From Massilia sp. 9I (GTDB taxonomy: Bacteria; Pseudomonadota; Gammaproteobacteria; Burkholderiales; Burkholderiaceae_D): DNA of 64,000 nucleotides. Made by a program: the position numbers and the translations under genes. How positions within the stretch are numbered: the stretch's first letter is position 1; every line of letters begins with the position of its first letter. Below, one piece after another: positions 32,836-40,131 of the stretch. The stretch lies in the NCBI RefSeq assembly GCF_902506415.1, contig NZ_LR733275.1, forward strand, positions 4,688,176-4,752,175, read 5' to 3'. Below the pieces are notes generated by a model. It was not told the origin of the DNA. It saw nothing but the letters and a program-made list of their open reading frames with translations, and did no database searches.

Positions 32836-35409
32836 ATGACCGCCCTTCACGACTACGTCGACGACCTCGCCCGCGAGATCGGACTCGACCGCGACGAGGT
32901 GGAGGCGCGCAAGGCCTACCTGGAGCTGGGTGACGAGGACGTCGCGGCCCTGCGCGACGTGCACGAGCTGCTCGAGTGCCACCGCGACGCCTTCTCGGAC
33001 CGCTTCTACGCGCACCTGATGTCCTTCCCGAAGCTGCGCGGCATGCTGGGCGACGGTGCCGAGGCGCGCCTGCGCCACGTGCAGGCGTCCTACTTCAGCA
33101 GCCTCACGGCCGGGGAGTACGGCGAGGACTACATCCGCGAACGCCTGCGCGTGGGCGCCACCCACCAGCGCATCGGGCTCGATCCGAAGTGGTACATCGG
33201 GGCCTACCGCAAGTATCTGTCGGAGCTGGTCGGCATGCTGTGGCGCCGCCTGCACGGGCAGCCGGAGCGTTTCCATGCCGCGGTCGAGGCGGTGCTGAAG
33301 ATCGTCGGTTTCGACATGGGCCTGGCGCTCGATACCTATGCCCAGGCCGACCAGCGCAGCAGCCTGCAGAACCAGAACTACCTCGAGCAGGTCATCGACG
33401 GCATGCCGGCCGGCCTGGTAGTGGTCGACGCCGAGCTGCGCGCGCATTCGATGAACCGCATGATGGCCGACCTGCTGGGCGTGCCCGACGGCCTGCTGCT
33501 CGAGCAGCGCATCGCGCTGGAAGATCTGATTCCCGGCGCCGAACTGGCCAACCGCGCCGCCGAGGCCCTGGCCTCGGGTGCGCCGCACGACAACGTGCTG
33601 GTCACGCTCGATGGCCGCGCCGACGGCGTGCGCTACGTCGACTTCAACATCCGCCGCGCGCGCAAGGACGGCAGCTACATGCTGCTCCTGATCGGGCAGG
33701 ACATTACCTTCCGCCGCAAGGCCAAGATGCGCCTGCAGGAAAGCGAGGAATTCTTCCGCCTGACCTTCAACCAGGCCGCGGTCGGCATCGTGCTGCTCGG
33801 CAGTGACGGGCGCGTGCTGCGCACCAACAGCAAGATGTCGCAGATCCTGGGCTACTCCGAGATCGAACTGCTGCAGCGCTTCTTCCAGCAGCTCACCTGC
33901 GAGGAAGACCTGGCGGACGAGCTGGCCATGATCTCGCGCCTGAAGGCCGGCGAGATCAACGACTACCAGCGCGAGAAGCGCCTGATCCGGCGCGACGGCG
34001 CCCGGGTCTGGGTCAGCGTCAACGCCTCGAGCATGCGCGACGCCAACGGCAACCAGCGCTTCATCTGCGTCATCAAGGACATCCAGCGCCAGAAACAGGC
34101 CGAGGAAGCGCTGCTGCGCATGGCCAACCACGACGCCCTGACCGGCCTGCCGAACCGGGTCCTGATGCAGGACCGCCTGAGCCAGGCCATCATGCACGCC
34201 CACCGCGCCAAGCGCCAGGTGGCCGTGATGTTCATCGACCTGGACCGCTTCAAGCACGTCAACGACAGCCTCGGCCACGATGCGGGCGACGCCCTGATCG
34301 TCGAGATCGCGCGCCGCCTGTCGAACAGCCTGCGCGAGAGCGACACCGTGGCGCGCCAGGGCGGCGACGAGTTCGTGGTGGTGCTGCCCGACCTGGCCAG
34401 CCAGGACGACGCCACCCTGGTGGCGCGCAAGCTGCTGGACAACCTGTTCCAGCCGATGAGCCTGTGCGGCCAGGAAGTGTTCCCGTCCGGGAGCATCGGC
34501 ATCGCGATGTACCCGCGCGACGGCGAGGACAGCGCCACCCTGCTCAAGTGCGCCGACAACGCCATGTACGGCTCCAAGGGGCAGGGCGGCAACCATTACT
34601 CCTTCTATGCCGCCGAGATGGGCGAGCAGGCGGCCCTGCACCTGCGCATGGAAGGGGCGCTGCAGCGCGCCCTGCAGCGCCAGGAATTCCTGCTGGTCTA
34701 CCAGCCGGTGGTGGACATCGGCAGCGGCCGCGTGGCCGGGGTCGAGGCCCTGCTGCGCTGGCAGCCGGTGGATCGCCCGATGGTCTCGCCCGCCGAATTC
34801 ATCCCGCTGGCCGAGGAGACCGGCCTGATCGTGCCGATCGGCGACTGGGTGCTGGCGACCGCCATGCGCCAGCAGGTGGCCTGGCGCGAGGCCGGCTTGC
34901 CGCCGGTGCGCATCAGCGTCAACCTGTCGGCGCGCCAGTTCCTGGGCCAGGACGTGGCCCAGCGCGTCAGCACGCTGCTCGAGGAAACCGGATGCGACGC
35001 GGCCATGCTGACCCTGGAGATCACCGAGAGCGTGCTGATGGAGAACCCGGCCGCCGCCACCGAGACCATGGGCCGGCTGGCGGCGATGGGTGTGCAGCTG
35101 GCGATCGACGACTTCGGCACCGGCTACTCGAGCCTGGCGAGCCTGAAGCGCTTCCCGATCCACAGCCTGAAGATCGACCGCTCCTTCGTGATGGACCTGA
35201 CCCAGGACGCCGACGACGCCGCCATCGTCAACGCCGTGATCGCGCTGGCCCATTCGATGAAGCTGAACGTGATCGCCGAAGGCGTCGAGACCAGCGAGCA
35301 GCTGGCTTTCCTGCAGGAGCGCGGCTGCGACCAGATGCAGGGCTATTGCTTCAGCCGGCCGGTCGCGCCGGGCAATATCGAGGCGATGCTGCGTGGACTG
35401 TCAGCCTAG
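32836..35409 (+). CDS. Globin-coupled PAS-PAS-GGDEF-EAL protein (c-di-GMP turnover)
   Basis: The 857-residue protein has an N-terminal sensor globin (about 1-170). His110 in 'VGATHQRIGLDPKWYIGAY' is the likely proximal haem ligand, and Tyr58 sits in the distal helix 'DRFYAHL'. Two PAS domains follow (about 180-300 and 304-420). The GGDEF domain has Gly509-Gly-Asp-Glu-Phe513 intact plus the inhibitory-site motif Arg500-Glu-Ser-Asp503. The EAL domain has 'EALLRW' (637-642), the metal-binding 'DDFGTGYSS' (from 758) and 'LNVIAEGVET', so both activities look possible. It probably tunes c-di-GMP to oxygen or another haem ligand. Its position beside the flagellar genes suggests a motility role. Confidence 0.93.
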   Translation: MTALHDYVDDLAREIGLDRDEVEARKAYLELGDEDVAALRDVHELLECHRDAFSDRFYAHLMSFPKLRGMLGDGAEARLRHVQASYFSSLTAGEYGEDYIRERLRVGATHQRIGLDPKWYIGAYRKYLSELVGMLWRRLHGQPERFHAAVEAVLKIVGFDMGLALDTYAQADQRSSLQNQNYLEQVIDGMPAGLVVVDAELRAHSMNRMMADLLGVPDGLLLEQRIALEDLIPGAELANRAAEALASGAPHDNVLVTLDGRADGVRYVDFNIRRARKDGSYMLLLIGQDITFRRKAKMRLQESEEFFRLTFNQAAVGIVLLGSDGRVLRTNSKMSQILGYSEIELLQRFFQQLTCEEDLADELAMISRLKAGEINDYQREKRLIRRDGARVWVSVNASSMRDANGNQRFICVIKDIQRQKQAEEALLRMANHDALTGLPNRVLMQDRLSQAIMHAHRAKRQVAVMFIDLDRFKHVNDSLGHDAGDALIVEIARRLSNSLRESDTVARQGGDEFVVVLPDLASQDDATLVARKLLDNLFQPMSLCGQEVFPSGSIGIAMYPRDGEDSATLLKCADNAMYGSKGQGGNHYSFYAAEMGEQAALHLRMEGALQRALQRQEFLLVYQPVVDIGSGRVAGVEALLRWQPVDRPMVSPAEFIPLAEETGLIVPIGDWVLATAMRQQVAWREAGLPPVRISVNLSARQFLGQDVAQRVSTLLEETGCDAAMLTLEITESVLMENPAAATETMGRLAAMGVQLAIDDFGTGYSSLASLKRFPIHSLKIDRSFVMDLTQDADDAAIVNAVIALAHSMKLNVIAEGVETSEQLAFLQERGCDQMQGYCFSRPVAPGNIEAMLRGLSA

Positions 35410-36029
35410 TCGGTTTTCCCGTCGAGCCTTGGCATAGCGTTTCTTGCACCCGTCAGCTGGAGTGCCGGATCTGCGGCGGCGAAGGCCCGCAAGTCGGAGC
35501 GCATGTTGTCGGCGGCGGAGAAGGAAATGCCGAGCCCAGTGATCGTCGTGACGCTCCCGTCCTTGCTGGTCGTTTCTGTCGCATCCGGCATGGGTTTCAC
35601 GCTTACATGATAAGAGCCGATGTAGTTGACTTCGCGCGCGCTCACGGTGAAGCGGAGCGGCGCCTGGAGCCTTGTCTGGAACTGGAAGGGGCCGGAGGAC
35701 GGGCCCAGGCTGGCGCTGACCAGCGCGTACTCGCCAGGCTGGACACGGCGAATCATGCCCAGCCTGACCTGCTTATCTTCCGGCGCTACCGGCGCGAGAA
35801 TCCTGTCAAAGTGCTTGACGAACTCGATGTCGATTTCTTTCGCATTGTCGATACGCCGGAGCGTCAACGTAGGCGGCAACCCGCTGCTCGTCAGCACCGT
35901 CACCGCGAGCGTGGCGCCATCTTCGCCCATGTAATAAGGGGACGGGAGCGCGCTACAGCCGAACAGTAGAGCCGCTGCCGTGGCGAAGCAGGCCGGGCGA
36001 AGTACAGCTTGTACTCGTGGAATATGCAT
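35406..36029 (-). CDS. Putative lipoprotein of unknown function
   Basis: Starting at 36029 gives a 207-residue protein with a lipoprotein signal peptide: a hydrophobic run ending 'ALLFGC', with the Cys as the lipid site. The mature part is beta-rich ('LAVTVLTSSGLPPTLTLRRID', 'PGEYALVSASLG', 'LRFTVSAREVNYIGSYHVSVK'), a pattern like small outer-membrane-associated lipoproteins. I do not recognise the family. The frame is open to 36110 but without a lipobox-compatible start. Its stop codon and that of the convergent c-di-GMP gene share the bases CTAG (35406-35409). Confidence 0.65.
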   Translation of the reverse strand: MHIPRVQAVLRPACFATAAALLFGCSALPSPYYMGEDGATLAVTVLTSSGLPPTLTLRRIDNAKEIDIEFVKHFDRILAPVAPEDKQVRLGMIRRVQPGEYALVSASLGPSSGPFQFQTRLQAPLRFTVSAREVNYIGSYHVSVKPMPDATETTSKDGSVTTITGLGISFSAADNMRSDLRAFAAADPALQLTGARNAMPRLDGKTD

Positions 36030-36185
36030 GAGAAAAAGCCGCTCCCGAACAGGTAGATGTATTGACTTCCGAGTGCAGTCTACGACCCTGATTGCTCTTA
36101 CGACAAACATTATTTTCCAAGCATAAATCTCGTCGATTACACCACTGGTGGGGGTCGTCAGGAACAGGCTAAGGTCCTAGACTTA

Positions 36186-36212
36186 TTTCCTATTCGCAAC
36201 ATACATAGGAAA
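36186..36212 (+). promoter_or_regulatory. Hairpin covering the ribosome binding site of the 36216 gene
   Basis: TTTCCTAT (36186-36193) is the exact reverse complement of ATAGGAAA (36205-36212), with an 11-base loop. The right arm contains the AGGAAA ribosome binding site four bases before the ATG. The AU-rich stem could open with temperature or be opened by a partner RNA. The role is hypothetical. Confidence 0.4.
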
Positions 36213-36215
36213 ACA

Positions 36216-36659
36216 ATGAAACTCAACCGCCTGTTCGCCGCCGCCTTCGTCGCCATCCTGCTGGGCGCCAGCCACGCCGGCGCCAATGCCGCCGAACCCG
36301 AAGAGCACTTCCAGCTCACGCCGGCGCTGCTGGCCAAGCTCAAGGCCGCCGCGCCGGACATCAAGAAGCTGGAGAAGAAGGACGAGGACGCCAAGGATGG
36401 CAAGGACAAGCTGTCGGCGGAAGATTTCGCACGCGTGCTCGACAAGGAGCCGCGCGCCAAAGCGGTACTGGCCAAACACGGCCTGGGCACCCGCGAGTTC
36501 GCGCTGTCCACCTATGCCATGCTGCACGCCGGGATGTTCGTGGGGCTGGAGCCGAGCATGAACAAGAAGCAGGCCGCCGACATGCTGGCCTCGTTCACCA
36601 AGGAGCAGCGCGCCAACGTCGCCCTGCTGCGCAAGACCGACATGAGCGCGTTCAAATAA
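36216..36659 (+). CDS. Small secreted protein of unknown function
   Basis: The 147-residue protein has a strong signal peptide (hydrophobic core to about residue 20, cut near 'AGANAAEP'). The mature part is short and charged, with a Lys/Asp/Glu-rich segment 'KKLEKKDEDAKDGKDKL' (about 51-67), then helices containing 'AKHGLGTREFALSTYAML' and 'NKKQAADMLASF'. No known domain or catalytic motif is visible. The gene stands alone: a terminator follows at 36679-36703, and the ribosome binding site lies in a hairpin. Location between the c-di-GMP gene and flgN does not by itself imply a flagellar role. Confidence 0.65.
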   Translation: MKLNRLFAAAFVAILLGASHAGANAAEPEEHFQLTPALLAKLKAAAPDIKKLEKKDEDAKDGKDKLSAEDFARVLDKEPRAKAVLAKHGLGTREFALSTYAMLHAGMFVGLEPSMNKKQAADMLASFTKEQRANVALLRKTDMSAFK

Positions 36660-36678
36660 CAGCGATGATGGAAACGAT

Positions 36679-36703
36679 AATGGCCGCATGCGCGGCCATT
36701 TTT
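36679..36703 (+). terminator. Intrinsic terminator after the 36216 gene
   Basis: AATGGCCGC (36679-36687) and GCGGCCATT (36692-36700) form a perfect nine-base stem with an ATGC loop, followed by TTT to 36703. It lies 20 bases past the stop codon and between convergent genes, so it may also end the flgMN transcript. Confidence 0.8.
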
Positions 36704-36728
36704 CATTGGAGTAGCGGGGAAGGGGCGC

Positions 36729-37199
36729 TCAGCCGATCACGTAGCGCTTCGACGGACCGCTGCCGACCGCCTGGCCGCTGGCGCCATACACGCCGCCGGC
36801 TTCGGCGCCGGCCGGCATGCGCAGGGCGTTCAGCACGCCCTGATTATGCGCCAGCTGCTTGTTGATCAGCATGCCGTTGACGCGGTTCAGTTCCTTGGCT
36901 TCGCGTGACAGGCCAAGCAGGGCTTCCCACTGGGCGCGTGCCTCATCGTTGCCGCTCACCGCCAGCCAGGGTTCCATGCCGGCTTCCGAGCCTTCGCAGC
37001 CGGCCGCGGCGAGCGCCGCGTGGCGCTGGGCCGACAGCTCGGCGAGCGCCTGCAGCAGTGCATTCTTGCGGGGAGTAGTGTCCGCCAGCCCATCGGCGTC
37101 AGCTGCGACGAGCAGCTGCTGTTCCTGTTTCATCAGCTCGATCAGGGAGCTGACGTGTTGCTGTTCTTGGGAAACGGTCGAGATGGGGCTGGTCGGCAT
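36729..37199 (-). CDS. flgN: Flagellar chaperone FlgN
   Basis: FlgN is the export chaperone for the hook-filament junction proteins FlgK and FlgL, both encoded in this window. The 156-residue protein is almost entirely helical. It has the family's 'LIELMKQEQQLLVAADADGLADTTPRKNALLQAL' type coiled-coil region (about 19-52) and the C-terminal 'REAKELNRVNGMLINKQLAHNQGVLNAL' helix that binds its clients. It is followed by a Gly/Ala-rich tail. It starts six bases after flgM and is co-transcribed with it. The assignment rests on position beside flgM and this helical pattern. Confidence 0.9.
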   Translation of the reverse strand: MPTSPISTVSQEQQHVSSLIELMKQEQQLLVAADADGLADTTPRKNALLQALAELSAQRHAALAAAGCEGSEAGMEPWLAVSGNDEARAQWEALLGLSREAKELNRVNGMLINKQLAHNQGVLNALRMPAGAEAGGVYGASGQAVGSGPSKRYVIG

Positions 37200-37205
37200 G
37201 AAGGT

Positions 37206-37538
37206 TTATCGCTTGCGTGAATGGAGCAAGTCGCGCACGGTGTCGAGCAGGCCGTCGGCGACTTTCTCGGAGTTGACCTGGAACTGGCCATCGGCGATGG
37301 CCATCTTGATGCGTTCGACTTTCTTGGTGTCGAACACCTGGTTGTTGCCGCTCACGGCGCTGGCCATGGCCTGGCCGGCCGAGGACAGGCGGACGCTGTC
37401 GGTCGCGGCCGCAGCCGTGGACGATGCGGCGGCGGTGGACGTCGTGGCCGCCTTGTCGGCGCCGCGTGCATTCGCGGTGCCGTTGGTGTTGGTCGGCTGA
37501 AGGCCTGGGTTGCCCTTGAGGGTATCGTTGATTTTCAC
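37206..37538 (-). CDS. flgM: Anti-sigma-28 factor FlgM
   Basis: FlgM binds FliA until the hook is finished and FlgM is exported. The 110-residue protein has the usual short N-terminal start 'MKINDTLKG', a disordered Thr/Ala-rich stretch (about 20-45) and the sigma-binding C-terminal helices 'VFDTKKVERIKMAIADGQFQVNSEKVADGLLDTVRDLL'. A sigma-28 promoter (37587-37613) lies upstream on the same strand, so the anti-sigma gene is itself under FliA control. This is the common feedback arrangement. Confidence 0.93.
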   Translation of the reverse strand: MKINDTLKGNPGLQPTNTNGTANARGADKAATTSTAAASSTAAAATDSVRLSSAGQAMASAVSGNNQVFDTKKVERIKMAIADGQFQVNSEKVADGLLDTVRDLLHSRKR

Positions 37539-37586
37539 AGCATCATCCTTCTCTGTTCGGAGCCGGAAACTCCGGGATCTGCATTT

Positions 37587-37613
37587 GTATCGGCAAGGAT
37601 TTCACAAACTTTA
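37587..37613 (-). promoter_or_regulatory. Sigma-28 (FliA) promoter of flgM-flgN
   Basis: On the minus strand TAAA (37613-37610), a 15-base spacer and GCCGATAC (37594-37587) match the FliA consensus TAAA-N15-GCCGATAA with one difference. The site lies about 50 bases before the flgM start, downstream of flgA. Confidence 0.85.
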
Positions 37614-37664
37614 GTGCAGAAAAGGGCGTTGGAATGAAAATATGCGGCTTACCCGGGAACGGCG

Positions 37665-38360
37665 TCAGATCGCCACTTCGATGATGCCGCCGAGGCGCGC
37701 CGTACCGCTTACCACGGTCCCGGACTGGGTGCGCGCCTGCGCCACCTGGCCTTCGCCGGCATTGTTGATGGCGCGCGCCTCGCTCGATACCGAGAAATTC
37801 GCGCCTTTGGTCACCAGGCGCACCGCCTGGCCTTGCTGCACCACCGGCTTCGACTTCAGCGTGTCGAGACGCAGCGGGGTGCCGGCAGGCAGGGAAGCGG
37901 TCGGCGTGCGGCCGATCGCCTGGGCCATGTCGGTGATGATGCCGTTCGGCATGGCGGCGATGTCGCCTTTCATCATGACCAGCTGGCTGGCGTCCACCGC
38001 CTGGCCCTGGGCCAGCGGCACGGCGGCCGCGACGTAGTCGGCGACGACGTTCACGGTGGCCTGAATATACACCGTCCATGGACTTGGCGCGGTGCAGCGC
38101 ACCCCGACCGTTGTTTTTCCCCACGCCCGTGCGCCCGGCTGCTGGAAGGCTTCCGGCGCCGGGCAGCTCGCCAGGCTGGTGCGCGGATCGACCTGGCCTA
38201 CCTTGATCGTCACCTGGCCGGGCAGGCCGGCAGTCTGGGTCTGCAGGTATTGCTCGACGACCGTGCGCAGGGCAGGGAGGTTCTGGCGCTGTGCGGCAGG
38301 CTGTTGCGCGCCCGCGAACGGTGCGACCAGGAGCAGGAGGGCGGCAAGGTGGCGTTTCAT
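37665..38360 (-). CDS. flgA: Flagellar P-ring assembly chaperone FlgA
   Basis: FlgA is a periplasmic chaperone needed to assemble the P ring made of FlgI. I start it at 38360, giving a 231-residue protein with the signal peptide 'MKRHLAALLLLVAPFAGA'; the open frame reaches 38489 but without a credible start. The C-terminal SAF-type region is visible ('GQAVDASQLVMMKGDIAAMP', 'GRTPTASLPAGTPLRLDTLKSKPVVQQGQAVRL'). The protein ends with the usual 'NNAGEGQVAQARTQSG' strand pattern. It is divergent from flgB, as in many flagellar clusters. Confidence 0.93.
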   Translation of the reverse strand: MKRHLAALLLLVAPFAGAQQPAAQRQNLPALRTVVEQYLQTQTAGLPGQVTIKVGQVDPRTSLASCPAPEAFQQPGARAWGKTTVGVRCTAPSPWTVYIQATVNVVADYVAAAVPLAQGQAVDASQLVMMKGDIAAMPNGIITDMAQAIGRTPTASLPAGTPLRLDTLKSKPVVQQGQAVRLVTKGANFSVSSEARAINNAGEGQVAQARTQSGTVVSGTARLGGIIEVAI

Positions 38361-38524
38361 GAGTATTAGCGACAGGGGAAATCGGGAATGCTGCCATTTT
38401 AGGCAGCGTGATTCCGTAGTGAAACTTTGAATAGCCGGGGTTTGGCCGTCTTTATCGATCGATTGGGAACTGTTGCCTGTCCGTATCATCGGTCCTGTCC
38501 CAACAAGTCTCTCGAGGAGGCGGC

Positions 38525-38941
38525 ATGATCGGCAAAATCGACCAGTACCTGAGTTTCAATGAAACGGCCCTGTCCCTGCGCGCCCAGCGCCAGGAACTGC
38601 TGGCGTCGAACATCGCCAACGCCGACACCCCGAACTACAAGGCGCGCGACATTGATTTTTCCAACGCCTTGCAGAACGCCCTGGCCGGCAAGACCGGCAA
38701 TGCGAACCTGGCGACGACCGCCCAGCAACACATCGGCCGCGGCAAGCCGAGCGGCGACGTGCTGGCCAACGGCACTCCGGTGCAGTACCGCGGCGAAGTG
38801 CAGGGCAATGTCGACGGCAATACGGTGGACATGGACGTCGAGCGCAACCAGTTTGCCGACAACGCGCTGCGCTACGAGGCAGGGATCACGATGATCAACC
38901 ACCAGATCAAAGGCCTGCTGGCGGCCATCCAGGGTCAATAA
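38525..38941 (+). CDS. flgB: Flagellar proximal rod protein FlgB
   Basis: FlgB forms part of the proximal rod. The 138-residue protein has the rod-type N-terminus 'LRAQRQELLASNIANADTPNYKARDIDF' (about 18-46) and the closing helix 'MDVERNQFADNALRYEAGITMINHQIKGLLAAI'. GAGGAGG precedes the ATG. It starts the flgBCDEFGHIJKL run and is divergent from flgA, so the 38361-38524 region must hold two promoters. I could not assign a clear sigma-54 or sigma-28 site there. Confidence 0.95.
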   Translation: MIGKIDQYLSFNETALSLRAQRQELLASNIANADTPNYKARDIDFSNALQNALAGKTGNANLATTAQQHIGRGKPSGDVLANGTPVQYRGEVQGNVDGNTVDMDVERNQFADNALRYEAGITMINHQIKGLLAAIQGQ

Positions 38942-38959
38942 GGCTAAAGGATCACCCCC

Positions 38960-39361
38960 ATGTCTCTCTTTAATATCTTCAACGTTTCCGGTTCCGCGAT
39001 GAGCGCCCAGGCCCAGCGCCTGAACACCGTGGCCTCCAACCTGGCCAACGCCGACAGCGCCACCAGCCCCACCGGCGAAGCCTACCGCGCCAAGGCGGTG
39101 GTGTTCGAGGCGGTGCCCCAGCAGTCCGGCGCCACCGCGGTGCGCGTGCGCGAAGTGGTCGAGGACCCGTCGCCGCTGAAGCAGGTCTACGACCCCAAGC
39201 ACCCGATGGCCGACGAGAAGGGCTATGTCTCGATGCCCAACGTGAACGTGGTCGACGAGATGGTCAACATGCTGTCGGCTTCGCGCTCCTACCAGACCAA
39301 TGTCGAGACCATGAACGCGGCCAAGACCATGCTGCTCAAGACCCTGACCCTGGGTCAATAA
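38960..39361 (+). CDS. flgC: Flagellar proximal rod protein FlgC
   Basis: FlgC is the second proximal rod protein. The 133-residue length is standard. The N-terminal '[39 protein letters not shown]' type region is diagnostic. The C-terminal '[40 protein letters not shown]' helix forms the rod core. It starts 18 bases after flgB and ends 13 before flgD. Confidence 0.96.
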   Translation: MSLFNIFNVSGSAMSAQAQRLNTVASNLANADSATSPTGEAYRAKAVVFEAVPQQSGATAVRVREVVEDPSPLKQVYDPKHPMADEKGYVSMPNVNVVDEMVNMLSASRSYQTNVETMNAAKTMLLKTLTLGQ

Positions 39362-39374
39362 ACAAGATTAAGCC

Positions 39375-40088
39375 ATGACCACAGTCACCAATACCACCGG
39401 CGCCGCCAACAACATCAACGACCTGATGTCGACCATGAACGGCAAGAAGGCCGAAGTCGACGGCGTCGAAGCGGACACCAACAAGTTCATGACCCTGCTC
39501 GTCACCCAGCTGAAGAACCAGGATCCGCTCAACCCGCTCGACAACGCCCAGGTCACCAGCCAGCTGGCCCAGCTGTCGACCGTCACCGGCGTCAACAAGC
39601 TGAACGCTACCCTGGAATCGCTCAAGAGCAGCTACCAGTCGTCCGAAGCGATGCAGGCAACCAATCTGATCGGCCACGGCGTGCTGGTCGAGGGCAACAA
39701 GCTCGGCCTGAGCCAGGGCAAGGCGATCCTCGGCGTGGAACTCGGCAGCGCCGCCGACAAGGTCGAAGTGGAAATCACCAGCGCAGCCACCGGCAAGGTG
39801 GTCGCCACCATCGACCTCGGCGCCCAGGAAGCCGGCATCGTGCCGATCGCCTGGGACGGCGTGCCGGACAAGGACGACCTCGACGCCGAGGGCAAGCCCA
39901 AGGTGCTGGCCGACGGCACTTATACCTACAAGGTGACTGCGACGCGCAGCGGCGAAGCGCTCACCGACGCCAAGGCCCTGTCCTTCGACAGCGTGGCCAG
40001 CGTGACCACCAACGGCAAGGACGGCGTCAAGCTGAACCTGCCGGTCAAGGGTGTCGTCACCATGGCGGATATCAAACAAGTTCTGTAA
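39375..40088 (+). CDS. flgD: Hook capping protein FlgD
   Basis: FlgD caps the growing hook and is needed for FlgE polymerisation. The 237-residue protein has the conserved N-terminal export and cap segment 'FMTLLVTQLKNQDPLNPLDNAQVTSQLAQLSTVTGVNKLN' (about 37-77). A FlgD Ig-like and FN3-like half follows (about 100-190, 'VEVEITSAATGKVVATIDLG'), with its typical 'GTYTYKVTATRSGE' strand. The position between flgC and flgE is canonical. Confidence 0.95.
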   Translation: MTTVTNTTGAANNINDLMSTMNGKKAEVDGVEADTNKFMTLLVTQLKNQDPLNPLDNAQVTSQLAQLSTVTGVNKLNATLESLKSSYQSSEAMQATNLIGHGVLVEGNKLGLSQGKAILGVELGSAADKVEVEITSAATGKVVATIDLGAQEAGIVPIAWDGVPDKDDLDAEGKPKVLADGTYTYKVTATRSGEALTDAKALSFDSVASVTTNGKDGVKLNLPVKGVVTMADIKQVL

Positions 40089-40131
40089 GCCGAGCCGCTT
40101 ACTTCGTAGCACTTTACATCAGGAGTACACC

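Noticed and set aside
32746-35253. 835-codon minus-strand open frame opposite the GGDEF-EAL gene
   Set aside because: The plus strand encodes all globin, PAS, GGDEF and EAL motifs; the opposite frame has none.
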